DNA of 14,726 bases from Chloroflexota bacterium (GTDB lineage Bacteria; Chloroflexota; UBA6077; CF-72), in the NCBI GenBank assembly GCA_019247135.1, contig JAFAPL010000825.1, positions 1-14,726 of the forward strand, in the 5' to 3' direction. The notes beneath the pieces were generated by a model. The model did not search any database. It was not told where the DNA came from and saw nothing but the letters and a program-made list of their open reading frames with translations. This document shows, in pieces, positions 7,048 through 14,331 of this stretch. The translations under genes were made by a program, and so were the position numbers. Numbering within the stretch: position 1 is the stretch's first letter; every line of letters starts with the position of its first letter.

Positions 7048-7805
7048 CAGAGAGGTCCAGAAATACCGCCATCCTTGCGAATACGCCAGAAATGGACGGC
7101 CATCAAAATCGCCGTAACGAGCGGCACGGCGATGACGTGGAGAACGTACCAGCGCACCAGCGTGTTGTCGCTGATCTCATAACCGCCGATCAGCAGGAAC
7201 CGCGTCTGCTCGCCCACGAATGGCGTCGCGCCCGCCATGTTCGTGCCGACCGTGACGGCCCAGATTCCGAGCTGGTCCCATGGCAAGAGGTATCCGGTGA
7301 AGCTCAGAAAGAACGTGCAGAACAAGAGGATCGCGCCGACGGCCCAGTTGAACTCGCGCGGAGGCCGGTACGCGCCCGTGTAGAAGACGCGGAGCATGTG
7401 CAGGAACACCACGATGACCATCGCGTGTGCCGAGTAGCGGTGAATGTTCCTGAGCAACAGCCCGAAGTTGATGATCGTGTCCAGGTCCTTCATGTCCTGG
7501 TACGCGACACTGGTGGCGGGCCGGTAATAGAACATCAGCAGCACACCCGTGACAGTCAGCAACAAGAACAGGAAGAACGACAGGCCGCCCAGGCAGAAGG
7601 TATAGGTAATGCGCAGGCTCTCACGACGGATCCGCACCGGATGCAGGTGCAGGAACACGTTGTTGAACATGATGAGCGCCTGCTGGCGCGGCGTGGACGG
7701 GTAACCGGTACGGAACCAGGCCCTGAAGATGCGGTTCTCGGTCAACGCACGGCGGATCTGGCCGTGCGAGATGTCCTCAAAGAAAAGGCGTAATCCCTCG
7801 TCCAT
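7047..7805 (-). CDS. Cytochrome b6-type N-terminal subunit of the bc complex
   Basis: The 252-residue, four-helix protein matches cytochrome b6. The heme b ligands are His122/His136 (13 between) and His223/His238 (14 between), the b6 spacing, and the C-terminus RKDGGISGPL resembles the b6 end. Cys71 in FCLGG lies 51 residues before His122, exactly as Cys35 precedes His86 in b6, so the covalent heme c_i (c_n) site is probably present. GYLLPWDQ and YYRP blocks are intact. An extra 35 residues precede the usual b6 start. It carries the high- and low-potential hemes for the quinol cycle. The subunit IV gene overlaps its stop. The 88-bp gap upstream contains a TTGACA box; no strong ribosome site precedes ATG 7805. 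Confidence 0.95.
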   Translation of the reverse strand: MDEGLRLFFEDISHGQIRRALTENRIFRAWFRTGYPSTPRQQALIMFNNVFLHLHPVRIRRESLRITYTFCLGGLSFFLFLLLTVTGVLLMFYYRPATSVAYQDMKDLDTIINFGLLLRNIHRYSAHAMVIVVFLHMLRVFYTGAYRPPREFNWAVGAILLFCTFFLSFTGYLLPWDQLGIWAVTVGTNMAGATPFVGEQTRFLLIGGYEISDNTLVRWYVLHVIAVPLVTAILMAVHFWRIRKDGGISGPL

Positions 7806-7821
7806 GGCGACTGCACATCAA

Positions 7822-7850
7822 TGCTGCGCGTGAGGACTGCGCCGTGTCAA
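7822..7850 (-). promoter_or_regulatory. Possible promoter of the bc-complex genes
   Basis: TTGACA, a perfect -35 hexamer, occurs on the minus strand at 7850-7845 in the 88-bp gap after the response regulator gene. The -10 match is poor (CAGCAT at 18-bp spacing), which would fit a promoter that needs an activator. The four bc genes could instead be read from upstream. Confidence 0.35.
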
Positions 7851-7893
7851 ACCGTTCTTTGCCTGACAGGAAAACTCCTACTTCTGGTTCCCA

Positions 7894-8562
7894 TCACTCA
7901 GCTTTGAGCATGCCTTTTCTCAGCGCGTAGCGGACCAGCTCGTAGCGGTGCCGCAAGCCCAGTTTCTGCATGATGCGCTCGCGGTACGTATCCACCGTCT
8001 TGGGGCTGATGACCAGTTGCTCGGCGATCTCGGTGCCGCTGTACCCCTCGGCCACGAGTTTGAGGACTTCGCGCTCACGCTCGGTCAGGCCGTCGAACGG
8101 TTCTTCCTCGCGCGTCGAACGGTCCAGGTACCCGTCAACCAGCAGCTTGGTCGCCGCGGGGTACAGGAATACTTCGCCGCGGTGCACGGTCCGAATCGCT
8201 TCGATCAGCTCGGTATCCGCGCCCGCCTTCAAAACGTAGCCCGAGCCGCCCGCCTCGAGTAACGGCAGCAGATACTGCGACTCGGCATGCATCGTCAGGA
8301 TCAGCACCTTCGACTTGAGGCCGCTCTGTTTGATCGCGCGGGTCGCCTCCAGGCCACCCATACGTGGCATCTGGATGTCCATCACGATCACGTCAGGCGC
8401 TGATTGCGTCGCGGCGTCGATAGCGGCGGCTCCATCCCCGGCTTCGCCGACCACCTCGATATCCGGCTCAGCGTTCAGCAAGGCTTTCAGACCCGCGCGC
8501 AGGACCGCGTGGTCGTCAGCCAGTACCACGCGGATCTTCGCCTGGACATCGACCAGCGTCAT
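7894..8562 (-). CDS. NarL/FixJ-family response regulator
   Basis: The 222-residue protein has a receiver domain (about 10-125) with the acidic pair Asp16-Asp17, phospho-acceptor Asp62 in VMDIQMP, Thr90 and Lys112. A linker leads to a LuxR-type helix-turn-helix (about 157-218, LTEREREVLKLVAEGYSGTEIA...SPKTVDTYRERIMQKLG). It would bind DNA when phosphorylated by the kinase encoded just upstream. Its ATG overlaps the kinase stop by 4 nt (ATGA), and GAGG lies 5 nt before it, so the pair is translationally coupled. The next gene downstream on the same strand is the cytochrome b6 subunit, making the bc complex a candidate target. Targets cannot be read from sequence. Confidence 0.93.
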   Translation of the reverse strand: MTLVDVQAKIRVVLADDHAVLRAGLKALLNAEPDIEVVGEAGDGAAAIDAATQSAPDVIVMDIQMPRMGGLEATRAIKQSGLKSKVLILTMHAESQYLLPLLEAGGSGYVLKAGADTELIEAIRTVHRGEVFLYPAATKLLVDGYLDRSTREEEPFDGLTEREREVLKLVAEGYSGTEIAEQLVISPKTVDTYRERIMQKLGLRHRYELVRYALRKGMLKAE

Positions 8563-9638
8563 ATCAGCCTCGTCGGTACCCGGGCCTCGACGCGCGTGCC
8601 ACGGCCCGGCGCGCTGTCGATCACCAGCTCGCCCTGGACGAGCGCCAGCCGCTCCTGCATGCCGAACAGGCCGAGGCCGCGTTCGCGCGAGCGCATCATG
8701 TCCTCAACGTCGAACCCCTCGCCATCGTCATCCACCGCGGCCAGCACTTCGTGGGACTTGCGCTGCAACGCCACGTGGACCTGCTGCGCCCGCGCATGCT
8801 TCGCGGCGTTCGTCAGCGCCTCCTGAACGACGCGGTACAGCACGAGCTCCACCTGCGGCGGCAAGCGGCGGTCGTCGAAACCGTGCGCGCTGAACTCGAC
8901 ATGGACAGGCATGCGGGCGCCATACGCCTCGGTGTACGCCTCCAGGGCCGCCACCAGGCCGAGGTCGTCCAGTGTGGCCGGACGCAGCTCGATCGCCAGT
9001 TTGCGCACAGCCTCGAGTGTGTCCGAAGTGAGCTGGCGCAGCTCGTCGATCTGGCCGCGCATCTCCGGTTCGCTGCGCGCGCGTTCCAGAATTTTCAGCC
9101 GAATGAGCAGGGTGGTCAGCGCCTGCGCGGTTTCGTCATGCAGCTCGCGGGCGATGCGCTTGCGTTCGTCTTCCTGCGCCGCCAGCACCTGCTCCGAGAG
9201 CTTCTGCAGCAGGCCGCGGTGCTCCTCGAGCACGTCGAGCATGGTGTTCAGCGTGTCGCCGAGCCGTTCGACGTCAGGGTCGCGGAACAGTACTCGTTGA
9301 GCGCGCGCGCTGAGATCGCCGGTGGCGACTCGGTCCACGGTGCGCTCGAGCGCGTGCAGTGGCTGCAGTGCCAGCGTGAGGACCGCGGCGTTGATCAGCA
9401 GGCTACCAGCGAAGCCGACGACGATCATCACCGCGATCGCGCCCCAGTGCAGGTCACCGCCCGGGTTGCCGGAGACGAACGTGAGCGTGAACCAGGTACC
9501 CAGGCCCACACCGATCAGGACAACCAGGCAGTTCGCAACCAGAACCTTCAGGAAGAGCGGCAGGCCGAGTAAGGCCCGACCGAACCCAGGCGCGGGCGCG
9601 GTGCGCGTTTGTCGCTCGGTGAGCGTTGCGGTGGTCAA
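8559..9638 (-). CDS. NarX/DegS-like sensor histidine kinase
   Basis: The 359-residue protein has two membrane helices (about 28-53 and 66-90) with only a 12-15 residue outer loop, then a HAMP linker (about 90-142). A HisKA_3 dimerisation domain follows, with phospho-acceptor His167 in ARELHDETAQ, and then a HATPase domain: N-box ALTNAAKHA (N277), G1 DDDGEGFD (303-310), G2 GLGLFGM (321-327). It would phosphorylate the partner regulator. The tiny outer loop means no periplasmic ligand domain; sensing may be within the membrane, and Cys37 in helix 1 is notable. The only usable start is TTG 9638; TAA 9662-9660 closes the frame upstream. A TAGACT box (9654-9649) lies about 10 nt before it, suggesting a nearly leaderless mRNA. 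Confidence 0.92.
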   Translation of the reverse strand: MTTATLTERQTRTAPAPGFGRALLGLPLFLKVLVANCLVVLIGVGLGTWFTLTFVSGNPGGDLHWGAIAVMIVVGFAGSLLINAAVLTLALQPLHALERTVDRVATGDLSARAQRVLFRDPDVERLGDTLNTMLDVLEEHRGLLQKLSEQVLAAQEDERKRIARELHDETAQALTTLLIRLKILERARSEPEMRGQIDELRQLTSDTLEAVRKLAIELRPATLDDLGLVAALEAYTEAYGARMPVHVEFSAHGFDDRRLPPQVELVLYRVVQEALTNAAKHARAQQVHVALQRKSHEVLAAVDDDGEGFDVEDMMRSRERGLGLFGMQERLALVQGELVIDSAPGRGTRVEARVPTRLI

Positions 9639-9648
9639 TTCGAACCGA

Positions 9649-9654
9649 AGTCTA
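9649..9654 (-). promoter_or_regulatory. Possible -10 box for the histidine kinase gene
   Basis: TAGACT on the minus strand ends 10 nt before TTG 9638, which would put transcription start about 4 nt ahead of the start codon. No clear -35 or ribosome site is present. Confidence 0.3.
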
Positions 9655-9709
9655 AATGGTTATCTGAGCCAGGCTACGGCTTATCGCGGCGGCGGGTCGG
9701 CAGGCCATG

Positions 9710-11530
9710 TCACGAAGACTTGGGTGCGAAGCCGCCGCGCTTGTAGAGGCTGCCTGCGTTCCAGAACATCCAGCCCTGTGAGCCTGAATCCACCACGGCT
9801 TTCTTCTGCGCTTCGATTTGCGGCGCGTCGTAGCGGACCTTCTGCGCCCATGGATAGTCATCGAAGTACTGCAGCCATGGTCGAACGACCAGGTTCTTGC
9901 CTTCGAGCTTTTGCTCGACATTCTGCAAGCTGCGGAAAACGACGTCGTAGGGTCGGCTAACCACGTCTGGATATGGGATCTGGCCCGGAATGCCGGCGCT
10001 GAAGGTCGACGGGTAGACCATCGGGCAGTAGTAGTCGATGTTGTCGGCGAGCACCGATAAGTCCTGACCGATGCCGCCATCGTCGGTCCACCACGTCGTA
10101 TAGCCGAAGGTGTCCATGCTCAGGTAGCCGCCCGCGGCGGTAATGGCCGCGTGGGCGCGGCTGAGAAAGCCCTTCAAGGCCGCGACCCGGTTGTCTTCGC
10201 TCATCGGCTGTGAATAGACGATGTCGCCGATGCTGTCGTCTGGCGACGGGTCCGTCGGGAAACGGATGTAATCGAACTGAACCTCGTCGAAGCCGTGCTG
10301 GATTGCTTCCTTCGCCAGCGCTGTGTTGTAGTCCCAGGCAGCCGACTGAAACGGATCGACCCATGCCAGGTTTTCGCCGTCCACCCACTGCTGGCCCGTT
10401 CGGCGATCCTTGACACCGACGTCGAGCCCGGCCCTGGCTCCATTCCGCGCCAGCATGTTGTCCTTGAAGACCACGACGCGGCCGATCACGTATGCGCCAT
10501 GCTGGTGCAGCGTGCTGATCAGGCCGTCGATGTCGTCGATGGTCGGCTCCGAATCCGCGCCGATCGTGTTCGCCAGCGGGACGTTGCTCTTGTAGCTCAG
10601 CAGGCCGTAGTCGCCTTTGACGTCGATGACGACGGCATTGATCTCCGTCGAATCGAGAAGCTGGTACATCTGCTGGCGATAGTCGTCCCCGCCGATCGCG
10701 AAGAAGGTCATGTACATGCCGCGCACGACGTTCGGCTGGAGTTTCACGTCGAGGGACGGCTGGGTCGCCAGGTCCACGCGTGCGGCGCGATAGCCAGGCG
10801 CAAGCACCGTTAGCTGCCCTGATGTCGGCCGGTGCTTGAGATCGTAGGTACCGTCGTCGTCGGCCTGGATCAGCGTGCTGGCGAAGATCACGCGCGCGTG
10901 CGCGATGGGTTTGCCCGTGGCCGCGTCGGTGATCTGGCCGTTCAGCCTGGGCTGCAGTGCGACACGCAAGGTGTCCTGGCCGGTGAAAGTTGTCTCGGCG
11001 GGCGCGTAGCCGTTCGCGGCCAATCGGAACGTCTGGCCCGGGCGAACGCCTGAGACCTCGAGCCAGCCTGGGCCCATCGTCCTGGCGCCGACGCCGCCGT
11101 CGAGAAGCGCCGGGACGGGCTGGCCACTGTCCGCGTCGGTCGTCGAGATGTCGACGGCGATCGGATGCAGGTGCGCTGTGAGCGGGTCAAATGGGTTACT
11201 GACGCGCATGCGCGCGGCGTGATAACCCGGGGCGTCCACACCGACGACGTCGGTGGGTTTTACGCCGTCCAGCGCAAAGCTACCGCTACCCGCTGTTTGC
11301 GCCGAGGCGCGAGGCGACCAGATGCGCGCACCGACAATCGGCGCGCCCGTGGTGTCGTCCATCACGCTGCCCTTCAGGCTGAACCCAGCAAACGCGAAGT
11401 GGTACCAGGCGGCGGCACCGACGAGCAGGATCGCAAAAGGGAGGGGGCTGATCGCGGGCAGTCGTACGCGCGGCACGCGGGGCAGGCTGAGCTGCGGCAA
11501 GCTGAGGCGAACCCGTGGCAGCCTCACCAT
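9710..11530 (-). CDS. Membrane-anchored DUF4015 glycoside-hydrolase-like protein with beta-sandwich repeats
   Basis: The 606-residue protein begins with a basic, repetitive cytoplasmic tail (LPRV/LSLP-type units, about 3-25) and one membrane helix (about 28-48). Three carboxypeptidase-regulatory-like/PEGA-like modules follow (about 50-108, 122-195, 197-267), each with a GxxxDxxTGxPIxxAR-like start and an APGY-like end. Residues 270-600 form the DUF4015 putative glycoside hydrolase TIM barrel, with VVIDVKGDYG (300-309), FDEVQFDYIRFP (414-425) carrying acidic candidates Glu416 and Asp420, and MVYPSTF (504-510). It likely acts on a cell-surface or extracellular polysaccharide; the substrate is unknown. 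ATG 11530 is preferred: the frame stays open to 11767, but that would run antisense into the kinase-like gene, whose own start and ribosome site are strong. Confidence 0.85.
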   Translation of the reverse strand: MVRLPRVRLSLPQLSLPRVPRVRLPAISPLPFAILLVGAAAWYHFAFAGFSLKGSVMDDTTGAPIVGARIWSPRASAQTAGSGSFALDGVKPTDVVGVDAPGYHAARMRVSNPFDPLTAHLHPIAVDISTTDADSGQPVPALLDGGVGARTMGPGWLEVSGVRPGQTFRLAANGYAPAETTFTGQDTLRVALQPRLNGQITDAATGKPIAHARVIFASTLIQADDDGTYDLKHRPTSGQLTVLAPGYRAARVDLATQPSLDVKLQPNVVRGMYMTFFAIGGDDYRQQMYQLLDSTEINAVVIDVKGDYGLLSYKSNVPLANTIGADSEPTIDDIDGLISTLHQHGAYVIGRVVVFKDNMLARNGARAGLDVGVKDRRTGQQWVDGENLAWVDPFQSAAWDYNTALAKEAIQHGFDEVQFDYIRFPTDPSPDDSIGDIVYSQPMSEDNRVAALKGFLSRAHAAITAAGGYLSMDTFGYTTWWTDDGGIGQDLSVLADNIDYYCPMVYPSTFSAGIPGQIPYPDVVSRPYDVVFRSLQNVEQKLEGKNLVVRPWLQYFDDYPWAQKVRYDAPQIEAQKKAVVDSGSQGWMFWNAGSLYKRGGFAPKSS

Positions 11531-11599
11531 GGGAAAGCTCGCTCGAAGTTTTGTTGAAGGCCGTGCGCGTTGCCCTCGACGGTATGCCGACCGGGCATG

Positions 11600-11616
11600 C
11601 GTATGGGTTGAATACG
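11600..11616. promoter_or_regulatory. Palindrome in divergent intergenic region
   Basis: CGTAT-N7-ATACG lies 70 bp before the DUF4015 start and about 105 bp before the kinase-like start. Its symmetry fits a dimeric regulator site, but 5-bp arms can arise by chance. A shorter ATGCC-N5-GGCAT repeat is beside it (11584-11598). Confidence 0.25.
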
Positions 11617-11667
11617 ACCAACCGCGATTTGAGTACATTTCGTGCAGTCGCCGACGCCGGCTGGCCA

Positions 11668-11673
11668 ATTGTA
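11668..11673 (-). promoter_or_regulatory. Possible -10 box toward the DUF4015 gene
   Basis: TACAAT on the minus strand (11673-11668) could serve transcription leftwards with a leader of about 130 nt. The -35 is poor (TTTTAC at 15 bp). Confidence 0.25.
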
Positions 11674-11689
11674 TCCGGGTAGCAACGCG

Positions 11690-11695
11690 TAAAAT
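11690..11695 (+). promoter_or_regulatory. Putative -10 box for the kinase-like/BON gene
   Basis: TAAAAT lies 25 nt before ATG 11721. TTGTAT 15 bp upstream may be a weak -35. The resulting leader would hold the AAGGAGG ribosome site at 11705-11711. Confidence 0.45.
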
Positions 11696-11720
11696 CCGCG
11701 CTAGAAGGAGGCAGCGGAGT

Positions 11721-12566
11721 ATGGGAGTCATCACAGTCTCCCGGCACCCTGGCTCGCTGGGAGACACACTCGCCCGGGCGTTGGCTGAACGCCTCCACTA
11801 TCGACTCGTCGCGCGTGGCGAGTTGATCCAGCTCGCCGAGCGTGTCGGCGGTTCGGACCTCGCTTGGGAACGCGCACCCGAGATGCATGAACGTTCCCCG
11901 TCGTTCTGGGAGCGCTTGAACGAAGAGCGCAGGCGCTACGTCAGCGTGCTGCGGCGAGTCGTCACGCAGCTCGCCGAGGATGACGACGTGGTGATTGTCG
12001 GACTGGGCGCCGGCCAGTTCTTGAAGGGGCTTTCGAACGTCCTGCGCCTCCAGGTGATCGCTCCGCCTGATGTGCGGCTCGAGCGGGTGATGGAGCGCGG
12101 CTTCGACAACATCTCAGGGCCGTTGAGTCGCGACAAGGCGCGTGAGCTCATACGCAAAGCGGACCACGATTCGGGTGGCTTTTTGCGTTACCTGTTCAAC
12201 ATCGACTGGATGGATCCGCAACATTGGGACCTGGTCATCAATACCGGGCGGTTCAGCGTCCCCGAAGTCGTCGACATCGTGGCGGCGATCGTCGACAGCG
12301 GCGTCCTCGAGCCGACCACGCTGGATCGGCAGCGCCTCGAAAACCTCGCGCTCGCGAGTCGCATCGAGGCGACCGTGCTGGGTGATCCCAGCGTGTGGGT
12401 CAACGCGCTCAAGGTGATTGCTCAAGAAGGCCACGTGCGCATCGATGGAGAAGTCATCACCGAAGATGACCGCGACGCCGTCGAACAGGTGGTGCGCGCG
12501 ATCGACGGCGTGCGACTTGTGGAAAATGACCTGCGTGTGCAACCGCCGCCACTGACGGGCATGTAG
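11721..12566 (+). CDS. Cytidylate-kinase-like protein fused to a C-terminal BON domain
   Basis: The 281-residue protein starts at ATG 11721, preceded by AGAAGGAGG, the strongest ribosome site in the window. Residues 1-190 resemble the cytidylate kinase-like family (PF13189 type): ITVSRHPGSLGDTLARALAERL at the start replaces a classic P-loop with a GSxGxx-type loop lacking the Walker lysine, followed by helical segments, an RVMERG stretch (122-127) and DLVINTGRFSVPEV (170-183). Residues about 208-275 look like a BON domain (IEATVLGDPSVW...GHVRIDGEVITEDDRDAVEQVVRAIDGVRLVENDLRV), often linked to phospholipid or membrane-protein binding. The nucleotide substrate and the reason for the fusion are unknown. 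holB follows 2 nt after the stop. The open frame extends upstream to 11253 but crosses the divergent gene and is rejected. Confidence 0.82.
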   Translation: MGVITVSRHPGSLGDTLARALAERLHYRLVARGELIQLAERVGGSDLAWERAPEMHERSPSFWERLNEERRRYVSVLRRVVTQLAEDDDVVIVGLGAGQFLKGLSNVLRLQVIAPPDVRLERVMERGFDNISGPLSRDKARELIRKADHDSGGFLRYLFNIDWMDPQHWDLVINTGRFSVPEVVDIVAAIVDSGVLEPTTLDRQRLENLALASRIEATVLGDPSVWVNALKVIAQEGHVRIDGEVITEDDRDAVEQVVRAIDGVRLVENDLRVQPPPLTGM

Positions 12567-12568
12567 GG

Positions 12569-13603
12569 TTGATCGGTCATTCAGAGGCGCTGGCGTGGCT
12601 GCGAACAGCCCTGGCCAATGATCGCTTCGGCCATGCCTATCTCATCACCGGCCCGCGGGGCGTCGGTCGGCGGTCCTTTGCGCTGGAGGTTGCTCAGGCG
12701 CTGAACTGTCAGGCGAGCGATGTCGGGCAGCGGCCTGACCACACCTGCCAGCAGTGTCGGCTGATTCAGCGCAACGTGCACCCCGACGTGCGCACTGTGC
12801 GACGAGCGCCAGAACGCCGAGCCATCGTGTTGCGTGCGTCGGGCAGCGGACCACAACGCGACTACGCTGACAACGTCGAGTTCATTCAGTCCGACGCACA
12901 GCTCAAGCCGGTCATCGGCCGCAAGAAGGTCTACCTGATCATCAACGCGGAAGAGCTGGCGGAGGACGCCGCGAACCGGCTGCTGAAAACGATCGAAGAG
13001 CCGCCGGGGTTCGTCGTGTTTTTGTTGACGGCTATCGAGCGAGGCGCCGTCTTGCCGACGATTGTTTCGCGCTGCGGAGAGATTCGACTGCGGCCGATGC
13101 CACGCGCCGACCTCGCCACGGCACTGCACCAGCGCGGCGTCGAGAGCGAGCGTGCAGAACTGCTCGCGGCGCTTGCGGGCGGGCGTCAAGGGTGGGCCCT
13201 GGCGGCCGCGGCGGACAGCGTGGTGATCGAGCAGCAGGAGGCGTTCGTGGCTCAGCTCGTCGAGGCGCTGGCTGGCAGTCGCGTGCAGCGCTTGCTCCGA
13301 GCGCGTGCGCTGTCGGAGCGCTGGGCCAGCCAGCCGGAAGCAGTGCGCGAGACGTTACGCGCGTGGCTGGGTTGGTGGCGCGACGTGCTGCTCGTCCAGC
13401 TTGGCCTCACTGCGCGCGTTGCGCACCTGGCACCCACCGATCGCGCTCGCCTCGAGGCGGTTGCCCGCCAGGTGAGTCACGATTCTGCGCGACGCGCCGC
13501 CGCCGCGGTGCAACAGACGATGTTTGACCTGGATTGCAACGTGAACGCGCGCCTGCTGCTCGACCTGCTCTTACTGCATTTTCCGAAAGCGACTACTGGA
13601 TAG
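12569..13603 (+). CDS. holB: DNA polymerase III delta' subunit
   Basis: The delta' subunit is part of the clamp loader that opens and loads the beta clamp. The 344-residue protein shows the family order: IGHSEALAWLRTAL...GHAYLITGP at the start, P-loop GPRGVGRR (28-35), a zinc module (47-63), LIINAEEL...AANRLLKTIEEPP (123-146), and the SRC motif at 167-169. The P-loop lysine is Arg, so ATP binding is probably lost, as is common in delta'. The zinc module keeps C47, C60 and C63, but the expected second Cys (in PC) is Asp57. TTG 12569 is the start, 2 nt after the kinase-like stop; no separate strong ribosome site is present, so coupling is likely. Its last 11 bp overlap the SIMPL gene tail to tail. 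Confidence 0.9.
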   Translation: MIGHSEALAWLRTALANDRFGHAYLITGPRGVGRRSFALEVAQALNCQASDVGQRPDHTCQQCRLIQRNVHPDVRTVRRAPERRAIVLRASGSGPQRDYADNVEFIQSDAQLKPVIGRKKVYLIINAEELAEDAANRLLKTIEEPPGFVVFLLTAIERGAVLPTIVSRCGEIRLRPMPRADLATALHQRGVESERAELLAALAGGRQGWALAAAADSVVIEQQEAFVAQLVEALAGSRVQRLLRARALSERWASQPEAVRETLRAWLGWWRDVLLVQLGLTARVAHLAPTDRARLEAVARQVSHDSARRAAAAVQQTMFDLDCNVNARLLLDLLLLHFPKATTG

Positions 13604-14324
13604 ACCAGACCACGCGGACCGTGGTCGAGACTTGCAGCTGACCAGGTTGAACGGGTGTGGTCGGCTGGGGCGCGGCCGCGGGCGCCGCGTTCAGCTGACG
13701 TTGCGGCGTGACCCCGCTCGTGTCCGACTCTTCGACGAGAATCGGCTTGCCGAGGGCGACGCCGCTGGCGGTCGCCAGCTGCTCGGCTTTGGCGCGCGCA
13801 TTCTGCATCGCCTGATCGCGAGCCTGGCTCTTCAGCCCTTCGATGTCGTCCTCGGCTTGGAAGTTGATGCCATAGACGCGGCTCGCGCCAGCCGCAACCG
13901 CGGCATCGATCAACGATCCGAGCCCAGACACGTTGGTCGTCTTTACGTCCACCATGTTCTGGACCTGGAAGCCGCGCAATGTACCGCTGCCATTCGGGCT
14001 GTTGTCGTATTGCGGATTGATCGCAAAGCCGACCGTTTGAATGTCGGTGTCGGCGATGCCGTTCGCCTTCAAACTGGCCACCACCGCGGCCATTCGCTGC
14101 GCCGCCTGAGACTGCGCGTTCGCCAGGGATGGATCGGTGAGATCGACGCCGATAGTAATGTGCGCGGTCGTCGGCTGCGCCAGCACGATGCCCTGGCCGA
14201 CAACGCTGATGCCGCTCGTTGTGGACGAGGGTTGGGTCGGGACGGTCTGCGCCAAACTGACCTCCACGGAGGCGGAAACGGCGAGCACAGCGATCGTGAG
14301 AAGGACGATGAATCGAGCGAGCAC
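13593..14324 (-). CDS. Secreted SIMPL-domain (DUF541) protein
   Basis: The 243-residue protein has a signal peptide (hydrophobic 5-19, likely cleavage after SLA at 25) and then a SIMPL/DUF541 domain: ISVVGQGIVLAQPTTAHITIGV near 39-60, GIADTDIQTVGFAINPQYD near 113-131, and FQVQNMVDVKTTN near 143-155. A C-terminal strand (VSTTVRVVWSIQ) follows a Pro/Ala linker. The family is periplasmic or surface exposed; known members are linked to oxidative stress or interact with other surface proteins, but the molecular role is unclear. GTG 14324 is the start, with GGAG 10 nt upstream overlapping the preceding gene's end. It lies 7 nt after that gene, so they form one operon. Confidence 0.88.
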   Translation of the reverse strand: MLARFIVLLTIAVLAVSASVEVSLAQTVPTQPSSTTSGISVVGQGIVLAQPTTAHITIGVDLTDPSLANAQSQAAQRMAAVVASLKANGIADTDIQTVGFAINPQYDNSPNGSGTLRGFQVQNMVDVKTTNVSGLGSLIDAAVAAGASRVYGINFQAEDDIEGLKSQARDQAMQNARAKAEQLATASGVALGKPILVEESDTSGVTPQRQLNAAPAAAPQPTTPVQPGQLQVSTTVRVVWSIQ

Positions 14325-14331
14325 GTGCGGT

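Noticed and set aside
11253..11720. Upstream extension of the kinase-like protein
   Set aside because: It is antisense to the DUF4015 gene, and the AAGGAGG site fixes the start at 11721.
11531..11767. Upstream extension of the DUF4015 protein
   Set aside because: It would cross the promoter, ribosome site and start of the divergent kinase-like gene, and adds no recognisable domain.
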